From NCBI GenBank assembly GCA_038373865.1, contig JAXGGA010005835.1, forward strand, positions 1 to 64,000: a stretch of 64,000 nucleotides of DNA, given 5' to 3'. The notes beneath the pieces are model-generated. The model had not been told where the DNA came from. It did not search any database and saw only the letters and a list, made by a program, of their open reading frames with translations. The DNA comes from Uloborus plumipes. Taxonomy: Eukaryota > Arthropoda > Arachnida > Araneae > Uloboridae. The translations under genes were made by a program, and so were the position numbers. Positions 1-11,562 of this stretch are shown here, piece after piece (the stretch's first letter is position 1; every line of letters starts with the position of its first letter).

Positions 1-90
1 TAACAGAATCTTATGAAATACCATGCACTTTTAATTTAGGTCAGCTATCCCAAATGGGACTAAATCGCATTCTGTTCTGCATTGTAGGTT

Positions 91-1167
91 AGGGTGTATC
101 GAAAAACACTTTTTTTCGAAATTCAATTTACTAAGTTGATAAAAAGTTGCCTCTACCTACCCACATATTCCACAAAAAAATTTAGTCTAATCAGAAATTA
201 TTTAGGTTTTCCGCACGAGGCCTGAAGTTTGTGAATTTCTTCAAAAATATTATTTTTTTTCTCATTTTTTTTAATATTAAGAATAAATGTTAAAAATAAT
301 TCAAGTTGAAAAATGAACACAACAAAGTCGGGGGACAAAATTGGGTTTGAAAAAAAGTATATTAAACAACATTTAGATCTCCCACATTTATTCTAAACAT
401 ACGTAATTTTCACCAGAACTAGCATTTTACAAGGCCATGCGTCTTGGTTAGAAACTTGTTTATGAATGTGGAATCTAACTGAATTAACACTTGAAACTGG
501 GAATCATCTGTGATTTATGTGGAGTAAAAAGTAAAATAATATAAACTATAAACAGAATCTAAGCCCCTCGTCACACAGTGCCTGCGTTCTATCGGGGGCC
601 CTGTGATTATAAACGAAATACAGCTCTGCTAGCGAAGCTGCTATAGGATTGTAGAAAAACATATATCTTTGGTTGAGGAAACAGACTCAAAATATTTCGG
701 ACATGGTGTTCCAGTAAATGGCCCAGGGAAAGAAATTGTAGCCTTTATAGCTTCAGTTTCATGATTTATGGGGAAAAAAGTTCTATTGATAAAAAACATA
801 AAAGTTATCGGTTGTGAAGGCACATCAGTTAGCACTGGAAAATCGAATGGTGCTATTAGACTTTCAGAAAAGTCTTCAGAACCCTCACTACAAGCGGTGG
901 TATGTTTTCTTCATTTAATGAATTACCACTTAGAAAGTTAACGGTGGCTCTTGATAGGCCGACTACTGGACAAAATTCTTTTAGTTGACCTATTGGAGAA
1001 TTTTTACAAGATTGCTAAAATCTACCAGTCATGAACTTTAAGATAATAGAACGCGTTTTACCAGAAATTGATGCAAAGAATTGAGTCAAAAATACTTATG
1101 GGATGTGTCTAAAGCTGTAATGTCGGGCAAATGTTCTTAAAATTTAGCAGAAAGAAATCCTGCAAGC
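91..1167 (+). repeat. Left arm of the fold-back element
   Basis: Matches the reverse complement of 1417-2486 over nearly its whole length with scattered substitutions and small indels. Examples are the block around 190-240 (ACGAGGCCTGAAGTTTGTGA) against 2340-2365, and the block around 690-735 against 1840-1890. Divergence is moderate, so the arms are not a recent duplication. Confidence 0.85.
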
Positions 1168-1310
1168 TTTTCCCAAGAAAGATGGCTCACAATGGCAAAC
1201 AGTTTTGAGGCTGTACATCGCAAGCAGTGATCCAAGTTCAGAGTTAAGTGAACTTTCAGAATTTATTATAAAGGTTTATGCATTCTGCATTTTTACAATC
1301 GAATCGCAGC
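920..1310 (+). pseudogene. Transposase-like remnant in the left arm and loop
   Basis: Reading the plus strand with one stop and one frameshift gives a recognisable string of short blocks: a proline/glycine-rich stretch near 940-1000, MNFKIIERVLPEI near 1030, then SGKCS and NLAERNPA near 1125-1160. A RWLTMAN block follows at about 1182, and after a frameshift LRLYIASSDPSSELSEL near 1210-1255. I remember blocks of the type RWLTxANRxLRLY from a highly repeated, uncharacterised arthropod protein family that behaves like a transposase, but I cannot name the superfamily. The reading continues from the arm into the loop, so the loop is original element sequence. The frame is broken and cannot be functional. 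Confidence 0.5.
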
Positions 1311-1416
1311 ATAAAATTATTCATGCATATAAGCATTTTTTAAGATCATAGATTGCAGCAAGTATTTGGATACAAATCCGCAGAATGTTATCCATTCCAC
1401 ATTGTACAGAAGTAAT

Positions 1417-2486
1417 CTTGCAGGGTTCCTTTCTGCTAAATTTTGAGAACATTTGCCAGACATTCCAGCTTTAGATAAATCCCATAAGTTTTTTTGACTC
1501 AATTCTTTGACAACAACTTCTGGTAAAACGCGTTCTGTTTTCTTAAAGTTCATGACTGGTAGATCTCAGCAATATTGTAAGAATTCTCCAATAGGTCAAC
1601 TAAAAGAATTTTGTCCTGTAGTCGGCCTATCAAGAGCCACCGTTAACTTTCAAAGTGGTAATTCATTAAATGAAGAAAACATACCACGGCTTGTAGTGAG
1701 GGTTCTAAAGACTTTTCTGGAAGTCTAATAGCACCATTTGATTTTCCAGTGAATACTGATGTGCCATCACAACCGATAGCTTTTATGTTCTTTATCAATA
1801 TAACTTTTTTTTTCCATAAATCATGAAACTGAAGCTACAATTTCTTTCCCTGGGCCATTTACTGGAGCACCATGTCCGAAATATTTAGAGTCTGTTTCCT
1901 CAACCAAAGATATATGTTCTTCTACAATCCTATAGCAGCTACGCTAGCGGAGCTGTATTTCGTTTACCGCCACAGGGGCCCCAATAGAACGCGGGCACTG
2001 TGCAACGAGGGGCTTAGATTCTGTTTATAACTGATATTATTTTACTTTTTACTCCACATAAATCACAGATGATTCCCAGTTTTAAGTGTTAATTCAGTTA
2101 GATTCGACATTCATAAACAAGTTTCTAACCAAGCCGCATGGCCTTGTAAAATGCTAGTTTTGGTGAAAATTACGTATGTTTAGAATAAATGTGGGAGATC
2201 TAAATGTTGTTCAATATACTTTTTTCAAACCCAATTTTGTCCCCTGACTTTGCTGTGTACATTTTGCAGCTTGAATTATTTTTAACATTTATTCTTAATA
2301 TTTAAAAAAAAAATGAGAAAAAAATAATAATTTTTAAGAAATTCACAAACTTCAGGCCTCGTGCGGAACACCTAAACAATTTCTGATTAGACTGAATTTT
2401 TTTGTGGAATATGTGGGTAGGTAGGGGCAACTTTTTATCAACTTAGTAAATTGAATTTCAAAAAAAAGTTTTTTTCGATACACCCT
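1417..2486 (-). repeat. Right arm of the fold-back element
   Basis: Inverted partner of 91-1167. The inner edge is at CTTGCAGGG (1417), matching CCTGCAAG at about 1160. Beyond this edge the loop sequence is unique. Confidence 0.85.
1420..1640 (-). pseudogene. Same transposase-like remnant in the right arm
   Basis: The minus strand repeats the left-arm coding piece in mirror image, including NFKKTERVLPE, the leucine-rich block that follows, and SGKCSQNLAERNPA. Past the arm edge the reading runs into unrelated loop sequence, so the RWLT and LRLY blocks are present only once in the element. This shows that the duplicated part stops within the gene. No intact frame remains. Confidence 0.5.
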
Positions 2487-2495
2487 ACTGTAGGT

Positions 2496-3974
2496 GACGA
2501 CTAACCTTCAGAGCTAAGGTAAGCATATTCAGTTGTGACAGGTATCGTTACAATATAACAGAACATGTTTTAAATTTCAGTATGACATCTTGTCAATAAA
2601 TTTGTGTCACAAAGGTGGACTTTTATGCTGATATAGAATGTTAAGTTAGTTTTAATGAAATTTCTCTTCATTCCAGTTTCTACTGTAAACTTCAACCTAA
2701 TACGTACTTACATTTAAAAAGCAAACCAAATACCTTTCAATTGAAATTAAAATTATGAGCTGTACAGAAGCAAAATGAATATTCTTCGAGCCATTGATTC
2801 AATATTTGTACATTTTATGTATCCTTTATTTCTAGACATTCTGTGAAATTTAATAAAAATTTGAGTGAAACTTTCTAATAAAACCGGTCATAAATTCTAA
2901 GGGTATGTATCTAAGTTGCAATTGCCATTTGTTCCTTCAATTACCATTATCAAACGTTTTAACGTAATTGCGAATATGTTATTGCTAAAATTAGAGCAGT
3001 AATTACTGTTAATGCATTTCCGCGTGTTACATTTTGAACGATCACTTTAACAATTCATCTATATTCACCTTAACACGCAACATATAGTTAAATTAGTAAA
3101 TGGCTTCGAATTGCTCTTCTACAATTTCTCTGACCATTACTTCCACGTTCGTTTTCATTCGAACTTTCGGATAGTATCATTTTAGATCTTCCTTTGATAC
3201 TTTTGCCACAGCTTCCTCTAAGACGTATCGTTAAAAACATTCTTAGAATTAAAAGGAGTTTCCTTTTTTGACTACAATTTCTTTTTAAACGCTTTTGTTT
3301 TTATTTTTTCTGCTGTTTCACTTACATTTCTTTGAAAATTAAAACATTAAAAAATACATAAAAGTATAAAGGAAATATTTAATAAAATACTTCGTGAAAT
3401 TAAAACCAGGACAAAATACATTATGAAAATAGCTGTATAAAATAGAGGAAAAAAATAACCTATCTGCAACCTCCTTCTTCTTTAATATTAGAAGTACTTT
3501 TAGTTCTCACAAGACTTGTTTACTTCCTGAAGATCTGCACCAGCGCAACAGTTCTCAGTTTCATTATTTTCCATACATATTTTTCAATTAAAAAAAGTAA
3601 CAATGAAAAAAAAATCCCTCGATTGTACCACCCGCTTTGGAGCTACTGACGCCAAAGTTTAATCAGATCTCGTACCTTCTAAGTACACTTATCGAAAAGT
3701 TTTTTTTTTCCTTTTCGTTGCTTCTAGAGCAGTAGCTGTCACAAGAAACGGAAAAGAAAGCTTTCGAATGCTCAGTCCTTTTTGAGATATTGGCACTAAA
3801 ACAGAATTAGCACCTGCATCTTGTACCGTCAAATGTAGTCTAATTTGAATTGATACAGCAAGTTGCTTCCTAAGATAAAACATTCATGCATAACGCAGAA
3901 AATGTTCGATCAATCCATCCTCCTTTGAGGAGTTAACGCCAAAAACTAATTATCACTATTTCACAAGGGGCACT
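2496..3974. other. AT-rich intergenic DNA
   Basis: No coding, RNA or repeat structure seen beyond homopolymer runs. No open frame of interest on either strand. Confidence 0.5.
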
Positions 3975-3976
3975 TA

Positions 3977-5074
3977 TCGCACATCCAGAATGAGAGGGGC
4001 ACATCTCAAAAATAGCATTTTTTTGAAATATCTTTGAAAAGCATACCATACATGATAAACTGACCCAATTTTTTCTAGTGTTACCAGTCGCAACTAAACA
4101 GCCACTTATGCCCTTTTCATTCTGTTGATTTTGCTGATTGTGAAGGGAGAATTGAGTTTGAAAGGGGCACATCTTTGATAAACAGAGTTCGCCGAGCGGA
4201 ATTGGTGCAAATTATGGTTGGTATTTTTTAAAAACCAATTAAGATAACCGTAATTTTGATTTTTTTTAGAATGATACTCGTTTTAATTGAATTTTTTGGG
4301 GGCATCCGACCGTGCATACATACGTACAAAAGTATAAGCACGTGACGCGTATGAATCAGATATAAATCAGAATTCCTCCAAAAATAATGTGAAATTTCGC
4401 CTGTAGAAAAGAGAAATTTTATGATTTTAAAGTTTAATTTAGGCCTTTTCGACTTTCGTTAAATTTCAGCCATTGTGAGTAATAATGCAAGTATTCCCCT
4501 TAAAAGATGTTCTTGCAACTCCCAGCCCACCCCCCCTCTGGTAAGCAGGGTGAAAGAATCCTTGCGTGAAATTCTGAGCATAGAAGGACCTACGTGCCAA
4601 ATTTGGTTAAAATCCGTCGTAATTTTGGGATTTGTATGAAGAACCCCCCCTCCCCTTCCTTGGGGGGAGGTGGTTGTCGCCCTTCGTGGGTAAAAAAAGA
4701 CCCGATATAAATTGCACAAAACATGCATCATTTATATAAATGTAGGTGAAGTCAGGACAAGAACTTCAAAAAATGTTTAAAGTAGAATAAGCCAATGCCC
4801 GTAATAATAGCTGTTTTGAGAGGTGCCCTTTTCATTTTCTACGGAAATGGAGAATCAAAGGGGCACTTCTCATTAATTACCGGCTTATTTAAAAATGGCC
4901 GAAAACGCACACCATAGTCACCTAGCAGAACCTTCAATCAACCAAGCAATGAAAGTTTGGCTAATTTTAATAGTTATTAGAGCCAGGGCAAGGATTTAAA
5001 TAAGTTTAAATTTTCAAATCGATGTTTCTCAAAACAGCTATTTTGAGAAGTGCCCCTTAATTATGGATGTGCGA
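3977..5074. mobile_element. TA-flanked element with reiterated GGGGCAC word
   Basis: Ends read TCGCACATCCA (from 3977) and its inverse GGATGTGCGA (to 5074), each bordered by TA (3975-3976 and 5075-5076), as in Tc1/mariner-type insertions. Just inside both ends lies GGGGCACATCTCA-type sequence, inverted between left (3996-4008) and right (5044-5056). The same word recurs internally at 4164-4174, 4818-4833 (inverted) and 4860-4872. No transposase frame is visible, so this is a 1.1 kb non-autonomous element. A C/G-homopolymer-rich block at 4520-4690 lies in the middle. Confidence 0.7.
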
Positions 5075-5092
5075 TATGTCATATCGCACATC
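5066..5092. repeat. Perfect 13-bp palindrome at the element end
   Basis: GATGTGCGATATG, one spacer base, then CATATCGCACATC. The outer half looks like the start of a second copy of the same element end, placed head to head with the right terminus of the 3977-5074 element. Confidence 0.75.
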
Positions 5093-6199
5093 AGGTCATA
5101 TGAATACAGACACACAGACAAAAGGACATTTTCCAAATATGGTCAAAATGGGTTCAGGAAACCTCAAAGCGTGTAACGAAAGTCATACAGACCCAGTAGT
5201 TCCTAAAAAAAATAAAATAATTGCTAGAATCTGAAGCAGTTTTTTAATGAATTTTCTTTATCAGTGCAAAACGTTGTAGACAAGTATATCGATTTTTAAA
5301 ATGTATAGTAAATGAGTGGAGAATGACTGACTTGTCATACAGCATAAAGCATCAAACCGACATATATGTTCTCCAGAAAAAGATTATATTCAATAAAACA
5401 TTACATACTATGTTTATTTTTCTCTTTCAAGCAAATTTTATATTATTTTACATGATTCTAAACACAAAATATAAACGCACACAAACAGTCGGAAAAAAGT
5501 TCCAATATTTCGACTTAGAAAGCTTAACACCCATAGAGTTTTAAAATATTTTCATTCACTAAAATAATTGAGGTCCTGCTTCACTCAATAGCACGAGCTG
5601 AGAACCAAAGAGGATCTCTCCATCATACCTACTGAATTAATGCAGCACGGATGATTATAATTTCCTTTCAAATCAGGAACATAAATCTTTGCATTGAGTG
5701 CTTGATCAATAACACAGGATTTGAGTAATTATTATCCAACGCACATCAATGGAAAATATGTGGTTTACGGAATAATGATGCGCATTAACTTGCACCAGCG
5801 ACTGCTTCAAACTAAAAAAAAAGGGTGCGGCAAAGTAAAGAATATTTTCTTCTATTTTTCGTTAGTTTTTCTCCGCAGTATTACCCACTATATCAAAAAT
5901 AAATAAATACGGAAAAATAATAAAACTAGCGTATTTCAAGAAGAAAAAGTTTACAGCAAAATTTGTATTGGACCTTGTAATGAAATGCGAAATCAATTCA
6001 ATAGTAAATTATTTGTATTATTACACTTGGCTGTTTAATGCGATAGATACCACTTCAGCAGTTGCTGTTTAATACGAATGCAAATACAAATGTCAGGACC
6101 AGCAACATGCTTCTGGGCACAACTAGGCTGGTCCTATTCAATTTATAACCCCCATTGAAGATCAATGTCCCTCTTAAAGCTCTCTTGCACATTACAACC
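5093..6199. other. AT-rich intergenic DNA
   Basis: A short CACA-type tract near 5108 and otherwise nothing recognisable. Two short open frames (5323-5544 and 5721-5906) have low-complexity, A/T-driven composition and no motif, so I do not call them genes. Confidence 0.4.
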
Positions 6200-6207
6200 T
6201 CTTCCGG

Positions 6208-6370
6208 CAGGCCCGTTATTTAGGGGGGGGGGGCGGACCCTACCCCCTGACTTTGGGAAATCAATGTATTGGCATATAAGTGGGCGTGGTTTTTGCCCCT
6301 TTTTCGTGAATTTTACATTGTGTATGTACTCTTTGCCCCCCCCCCCCCAAATTTCGAAATGACGTCCCTG
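6208..6370. mobile_element. 163-bp hAT-type MITE, copy 1
   Basis: Begins CAGGCCCGTTATTTAGGGG and ends with the inverse GAAATGACGTCCCTG. Flanks are TCTTCCGG (6200-6207) and TCTTCCAA (6371-6378), a decayed 8-bp target duplication. A second copy at 16223-17692 has a perfect 8-bp duplication, which supports these ends. There is a G-run near the left end and a C-run near the right. It is too short to code. Confidence 0.75.
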
Positions 6371-6378
6371 TCTTCCAA

Positions 6379-9300
6379 TAAGCAATAAGTTCAAGGTGTC
6401 CACAACCCTATTAATAGAGTATTTTTGACTAATCTTCAGGTTAGCCTGAGATTTGAATAACAAAAAGCAATGACCGTTTGCCCTGCTTTCCATACAAAAA
6501 TTCAACCCATTAACAACATGCATCTTCCTAAATTTAAGCAACTGAATCATGTTCTTCGCTCTGACCCTCCTTTGATCAAGAGTATACTATATAATATGGA
6601 TTCTAAACCTAGAATACTAGTCCAAACTTAGAAAAGCCCCATGGTTCTAAACCTTGTAAACCTACCTTTCGTAACCCGTTTTTCAATACATTTTTTAATA
6701 TACGTTCTTTTTCTTTAAGGTAAGGAAAGACAAAAAACTGAACAGCCGTACTCCAAATGAGGGACTCACCCAAGAGTCCTACAATGTTCTATAAACATTT
6801 TGAAGATATGTTTTGTAAGTTTTACTACAAAATATAGGTCCAAGATATTTTTTTGTACAGAAAAATGGAAGAAAATAGGTATAAATGAAAATATTTTTTT
6901 TACACTTTTTCAAACTCTGAATATGCTAATTTTTGAGTTATTTTGAAAGTCAAAAACGGCGTTTAGGTTAGCGAGTAGCGTATGAAAAGTCGCTTCTAAC
7001 TTTACTGTCCTTAATTTCAACTTAACGAGAGTTTTTTTAAGAAAAGCCAATGATTATACTTGCAGTAACAATTGTGTTTTTTGATGATGCATGCCCTCAA
7101 ACGAAAGTCATGTCAACCCAAATCAGAAAAAAGTGTGCAATTTGTTGGGTTGCCTTGTGAGAGGTCCCCCCCCAAATAAAAGTCCCTAGCAAGCATGAAA
7201 ACCACTGTCAGTTTTCTCTAATTGAGATTGATTATATAAGACCTGGAACTGATTTTAAAAAAGGCTGAAATGCAGGTATGATTGGCAAGGACCAACCGTC
7301 CCCGAACCACGTATGTAATATGGGCCCGCAATAAAGTATCGTGATAATTAACGGGCCTCAGAGATGTCGAGATAAGGAATGCCACTTACACTAAATAACA
7401 GCACATGCATTCGTTTACTGGATCCAACAGTTGTTCGATTTAAACTCCCCCGAAAGTGTGCGTCCATGCAGAGTAGGTGTGCAAAAGCCTTCAATGTCCA
7501 ATTGGGCAGAGTAAAAAATTACAACTAACAGCTACAAAAGAGTAAATCAAGCCATGGCAACGGCAAAAGAGAATGCAATCATTTTCCATAATCATGCTTA
7601 ATAAATATTTGTTACTTCCTGAACGTCCAAGAAAAAAAAATATAAATGGATTCTTTGTTTTTTTTTTTATTTGTGTTTAGTGTAAACAAGGTTTATTTTT
7701 TGAGCGTTTTTAATAATTTTTGAAAAAAACTGTGGATATATTAACACACTAATATTACGTAGGCAATATATGTTTTCCAATGATAAAATTTATAGCCAGA
7801 ACACTATTTTCTATCCATCACTTAGCATCCTTATTTCCTTGTAACAAAGCTAAAATTGGCATTTCAACTGACGTAATGAGTGTCCCAATAGAAAGTTTTC
7901 GAGTCATTTTCCTTAATTATATAATTCAATACCCAAAAAGACTTAGTGGTAGGACTCTTGAAAAGCAAAAAAGAAATTAACTTCCCTACATTGCTACTTT
8001 CACTTAATTTTTATTTTAAAGGAAAAAAAATGCGAGCTAGCTATGCATGTTCTACTTTAAAGGAAAACTCGTCCCCTCCCCAGAAAGTGTTAATAAAAAT
8101 TTTTTTTAAAGCCCGTCATAAAAAGATTTTTTAATGTAATTGTGCAAAGGGATTTTTTCCCAACCTTTTTGGCCTCCCATGTGTATTTTATTTCCCATCG
8201 ACAATTTAAAACATTAAAATGATATATATATAAGAGATTATTCAATGTAATACAGCAATATAAAAAAACTAACTGTGACCTGACAATATAATGAAGAGAA
8301 AAATAAACCATGCAAGTTTAAAATGTTAATTATATGTAGGTTATATTCAGATTGAGAATTATAACGTTTGAACGTTTTGCACGTTTGCCCCTTATGTCCC
8401 TAAGATACTTATTCGTATCATAAAACTCTTAATTAATTAAACTGATTTTTTGATTGAAATTCAAAATTCTAATGAGACCCTCTTTTTAAAAATTGAGGAA
8501 TTTTAATTTGAATGCAATCTTAAACTTTAAGAAGACTTTCTGTTTTCCCCTAGCAAACTAGTAACTTTGAGCCTAAGTCCAAAGCGTAGCGTCCAAAAGT
8601 TCAGATCACATTCCACTGTGTAAGATATTTCACTTCAGCAATTTGGAGGAAACTTCGAGACTATTTGCTTCATCTTCAAAACTGAAATTGCACAAACTTT
8701 ATTACACCGAAGCTAAGAGTAATGTAAGAGAGAGCGAGAGTTGAATACGAAGAGAGAATATATCATTATATCAGGCAAAATGACGTTACTAAAGATCTAG
8801 CTCACTCATGTCGCCCAATGAAAATAGATTACAGCTCAATGACCAGTAGAGTGACGCGATTATAACAATACCTCAAAATTTTTATAATTTTTAGAGCTTG
8901 TACATACTTATTAACACAATGAGCACAGTCAATTTTTTAAAATTATTAAACTCGAAGTCCCCCCGCCCCCCCCGCCACTCATGTCCATGATTAATACACA
9001 TTAATGAAAAGCAATTTAAATTCTACAACGGATCCTTCCATTTTTTTATATACATTGGTGTGGTAAATCAAAGTATATATGGAACCTTTTTTTTCTCAGA
9101 TTTTTACCCTGTAAGTATCATATTTTGCAGGAGAATAAAATAATTTCCCGTGTTTTCCCTTAATACAATAACCTTTTTCAGATACAAGCTCCCATGGTAT
9201 TATTCAGTTTCAGTTTTAAATTGTAGTAGTTTAAGTTCATCATAAATTACTGAAAAGTTTGAAACAATGTTTAAAGTTACTTACAAAAATACACCACTGG

Positions 9301-9450
9301 TGCCTTACCTAGAAAAAAATAGATAAAAATGTTATTCGGAATCAAATAAAATGTTGCTGTGCGTTTGAAACCAATATGTATAAATGTTTGGGCATTTAAT
9401 GAATTATCATGTTTGCCAGAGCTAATATTCAACCAGAAAATTTTTTAGCT
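6379..9450. other. AT-rich intergenic DNA
   Basis: Homopolymer runs (for example poly-T around 7660 and C-runs around 7166 and 8961) and no supported gene, RNA or bounded repeat. Confidence 0.4.
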
Positions 9451-9566
9451 TGATGTGTCTGTGAGTGTGTGTAGGTGTGTAGTTGTTGTGTTTGTCGTGT
9501 GTGTGGGTGTGTGTGTGTGTGGTGTGTGTGTGATGTGTGTGTGTGTGTGTGTGTGTGTGGTGGTTT
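9451..9566 (+). repeat. Imperfect (GT)n microsatellite
   Basis: GT/TG dinucleotides with interspersed GGT, GAT and GTT variants, becoming a pure (GT)n run at about 9534-9558. Confidence 0.9.
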
Positions 9567-11204
9567 TGTAGCCGTACACTAAACTTTAGGACTCAAGTAA
9601 CCATTGGCATTGTTGATTTGTAGATTACTGTTTTATAATGTTGAAAAACTGTAAGCCCAAACGTCTAGCCGAATGTTTATTTATTAAAGTTTATTTTTTG
9701 TTTTTTTGCTTTTTTAGATGCAAAGATGTCCCACTTAAAATTAGTCTTCATGTTTGAACTGATAAATTACACAACGCAATAAAACTATAAGCACTAATGT
9801 AACAAAAGCCATCAATTGGTGTGGATTTTTGTGTAGTATGTATTCTAGTGCCCTTTTAACTGTAAGTTCGAAGCGTAACCTTAGACCTTGCTCAAAGTTA
9901 CCTTTTTTTCATGGGTTTTATCAAAAAAATGTGTTACTACATCAACTGAAATACTAAAACAAAACTATATTTGAGCATCGCCCCCTAGCCCTCAATTTTA
10001 AATCGTTAGGCTATTAATGCCTGAAACTAATCATTGTAAAGTCATGCAAATGCCCGTCAGTTAACACAATATTGCACACATTATGAGCAAAAATAGTAAA
10101 AAAATAAACAATGAAAGAAGTACAATTTGAGTACGTAAAAAAATTTTAACTAGGTGAAGGGACACACCATAGTTCTCATACATAATAATTTTTTTAGTAT
10201 AAAATAGCATCATGATTACAGGAAGCATCATAAATTCTAATTTGCTTAACGAAAGATACTTATTTGCACGAAGAGCCTTTTAAAAATGAACCAACGAAAT
10301 GAGAAAACCCGCTCGCTTTATAGACGCTTCGATTGTCCCGCAACGATTGATTTGGGTCCCAATACCTGTGTGTCCGTTGGAGAATGACATCGGACGGCCA
10401 AAAGTGCTGTAATAGCTAAAATTGGATATAACCCCAAAAGGCCGCCATATTATTCAGCAGTAAAAACAAACGTCTTGATAACTGTGCGAAGAAAAATGAA
10501 ATGGAATAGTTTTTACCAGACAACTCGAGAAAATTTATAACGTACGGATTAATCCTTCAGTGCTGACCAATCCATTATATGGAAATTTTACCAACCATAA
10601 TATAGGTAATTGGAATGGCCCCTTTTTTCTTTGCAAAATAAATGATATATTAAAACAGCGATAAAGATTACGAAAAATGAACCGAGAAATGTCATAAAAC
10701 TTTGCGTGGAAAAGAGAGTACGATATCAATTGGGGCAGAGACTATTAACCACAATTTGTTTTGTATGCACTGAAATCCTTCCAAAAAAAAAAAAAGACAA
10801 ACATTTGTTATTTAACAGTGTAAAAAAACGATGTGTTATATATCTCTTTCCTCAATAAGCCATTTTATTGTGAAATACTCTCCAATAACTTCTTTAATAC
10901 TTTCATCAAACTTAAAAAAAGTAGGCATCCGTTTTTTTTCAAGATTTATCTTTTAAATTCAAAAAGTAAGCGGCATCGCTTTAATAGATTCATTTGCTCG
11001 TGTTTTATCTCACCGCTATCAAGCTGAGGAAAAAACAAAGAAAGCCACCACATTAAGCAGTAAAATTTCAAAACGCCGCACCAAGCCCAGGGCTAATGGC
11101 AGGCAGTGAAGGAAATACAGTGCAATATAAACCGCCGAACCTCGACTGAGTTTGCCGGTATGTATTTGCAAAACTAAAGAAGTCAACAACTTTTTTTTGC
11201 TATT
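9567..11204. other. AT-rich intergenic DNA
   Basis: No supported feature. A slightly GC-richer patch at 10300-10440 has no open frame worth calling. Confidence 0.4.
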
Positions 11205-11378
11205 ATTTCAAAAATAATACGTAAAATAAATAATTAATATAATAATAATATAAAAATAATGAAATAATTAAATTAAAAAAATGTAAAAAAAATAAAAAAA
11301 ATTTCGAAAAATAATAATAAATAATAATAATAATAAGTAATATTAATAATAGTAATAATAATGATAATAATAAGAGCG
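11205..11378. repeat. (AAT)n/(ATA)n low-complexity tract
   Basis: About 170 bp made almost only of A and T in AAT, ATA and AAAAT units, ending in TAATAATAATGATAATAATAA. Confidence 0.9.
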
Positions 11379-11562
11379 CTTTATTCTGCTGAAACGTTAA
11401 ATTTATAATTAAGTCTCGTTTCTCTATTGACTATTTTGTTGTATATCTTTTCAGAGATCGACGATTTTTACCGTTGCTGAGGATTCCTTTTTTATCCTCA
11501 AAATTTTTCACATAGGTGCGTAAGTGTGTAGGAACAAAAGTTGATGTAACTGGGCCATTTCA

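Larger units (their letters stand above)
82..2495. mobile_element. 2.4 kb fold-back (long inverted-repeat) DNA element
   Basis: Two arms of about 1.07 kb (91-1167 and 1417-2486) are inverted copies of each other around a loop of about 250 bp. The ends read AGGGTGTATCG (from 91) and CGATACACCCT (to 2486). The 7-mer TGTAGGT flanks both sides (83-89 and 2489-2495). Counting one mismatched base more, this is an 8-bp target duplication, a size used by hAT and P-type transposases. Both arms hold the same piece of a transposase-like reading frame, read toward the centre. An inverted duplication of part of an autonomous element is the simplest origin. The superfamily is not certain. Confidence 0.8.

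Noticed and set aside
4459..4731. 90-codon minus-strand frame
   Set aside because: It lies in the C/G-run-rich middle of the 3977-5074 element, with no domain and no relation to a transposase that I can see.
6143..6550. 135-codon minus-strand frame
   Set aside because: It spans the hAT-type MITE and its G/C runs. The proline/glycine stretches come from homopolymers.
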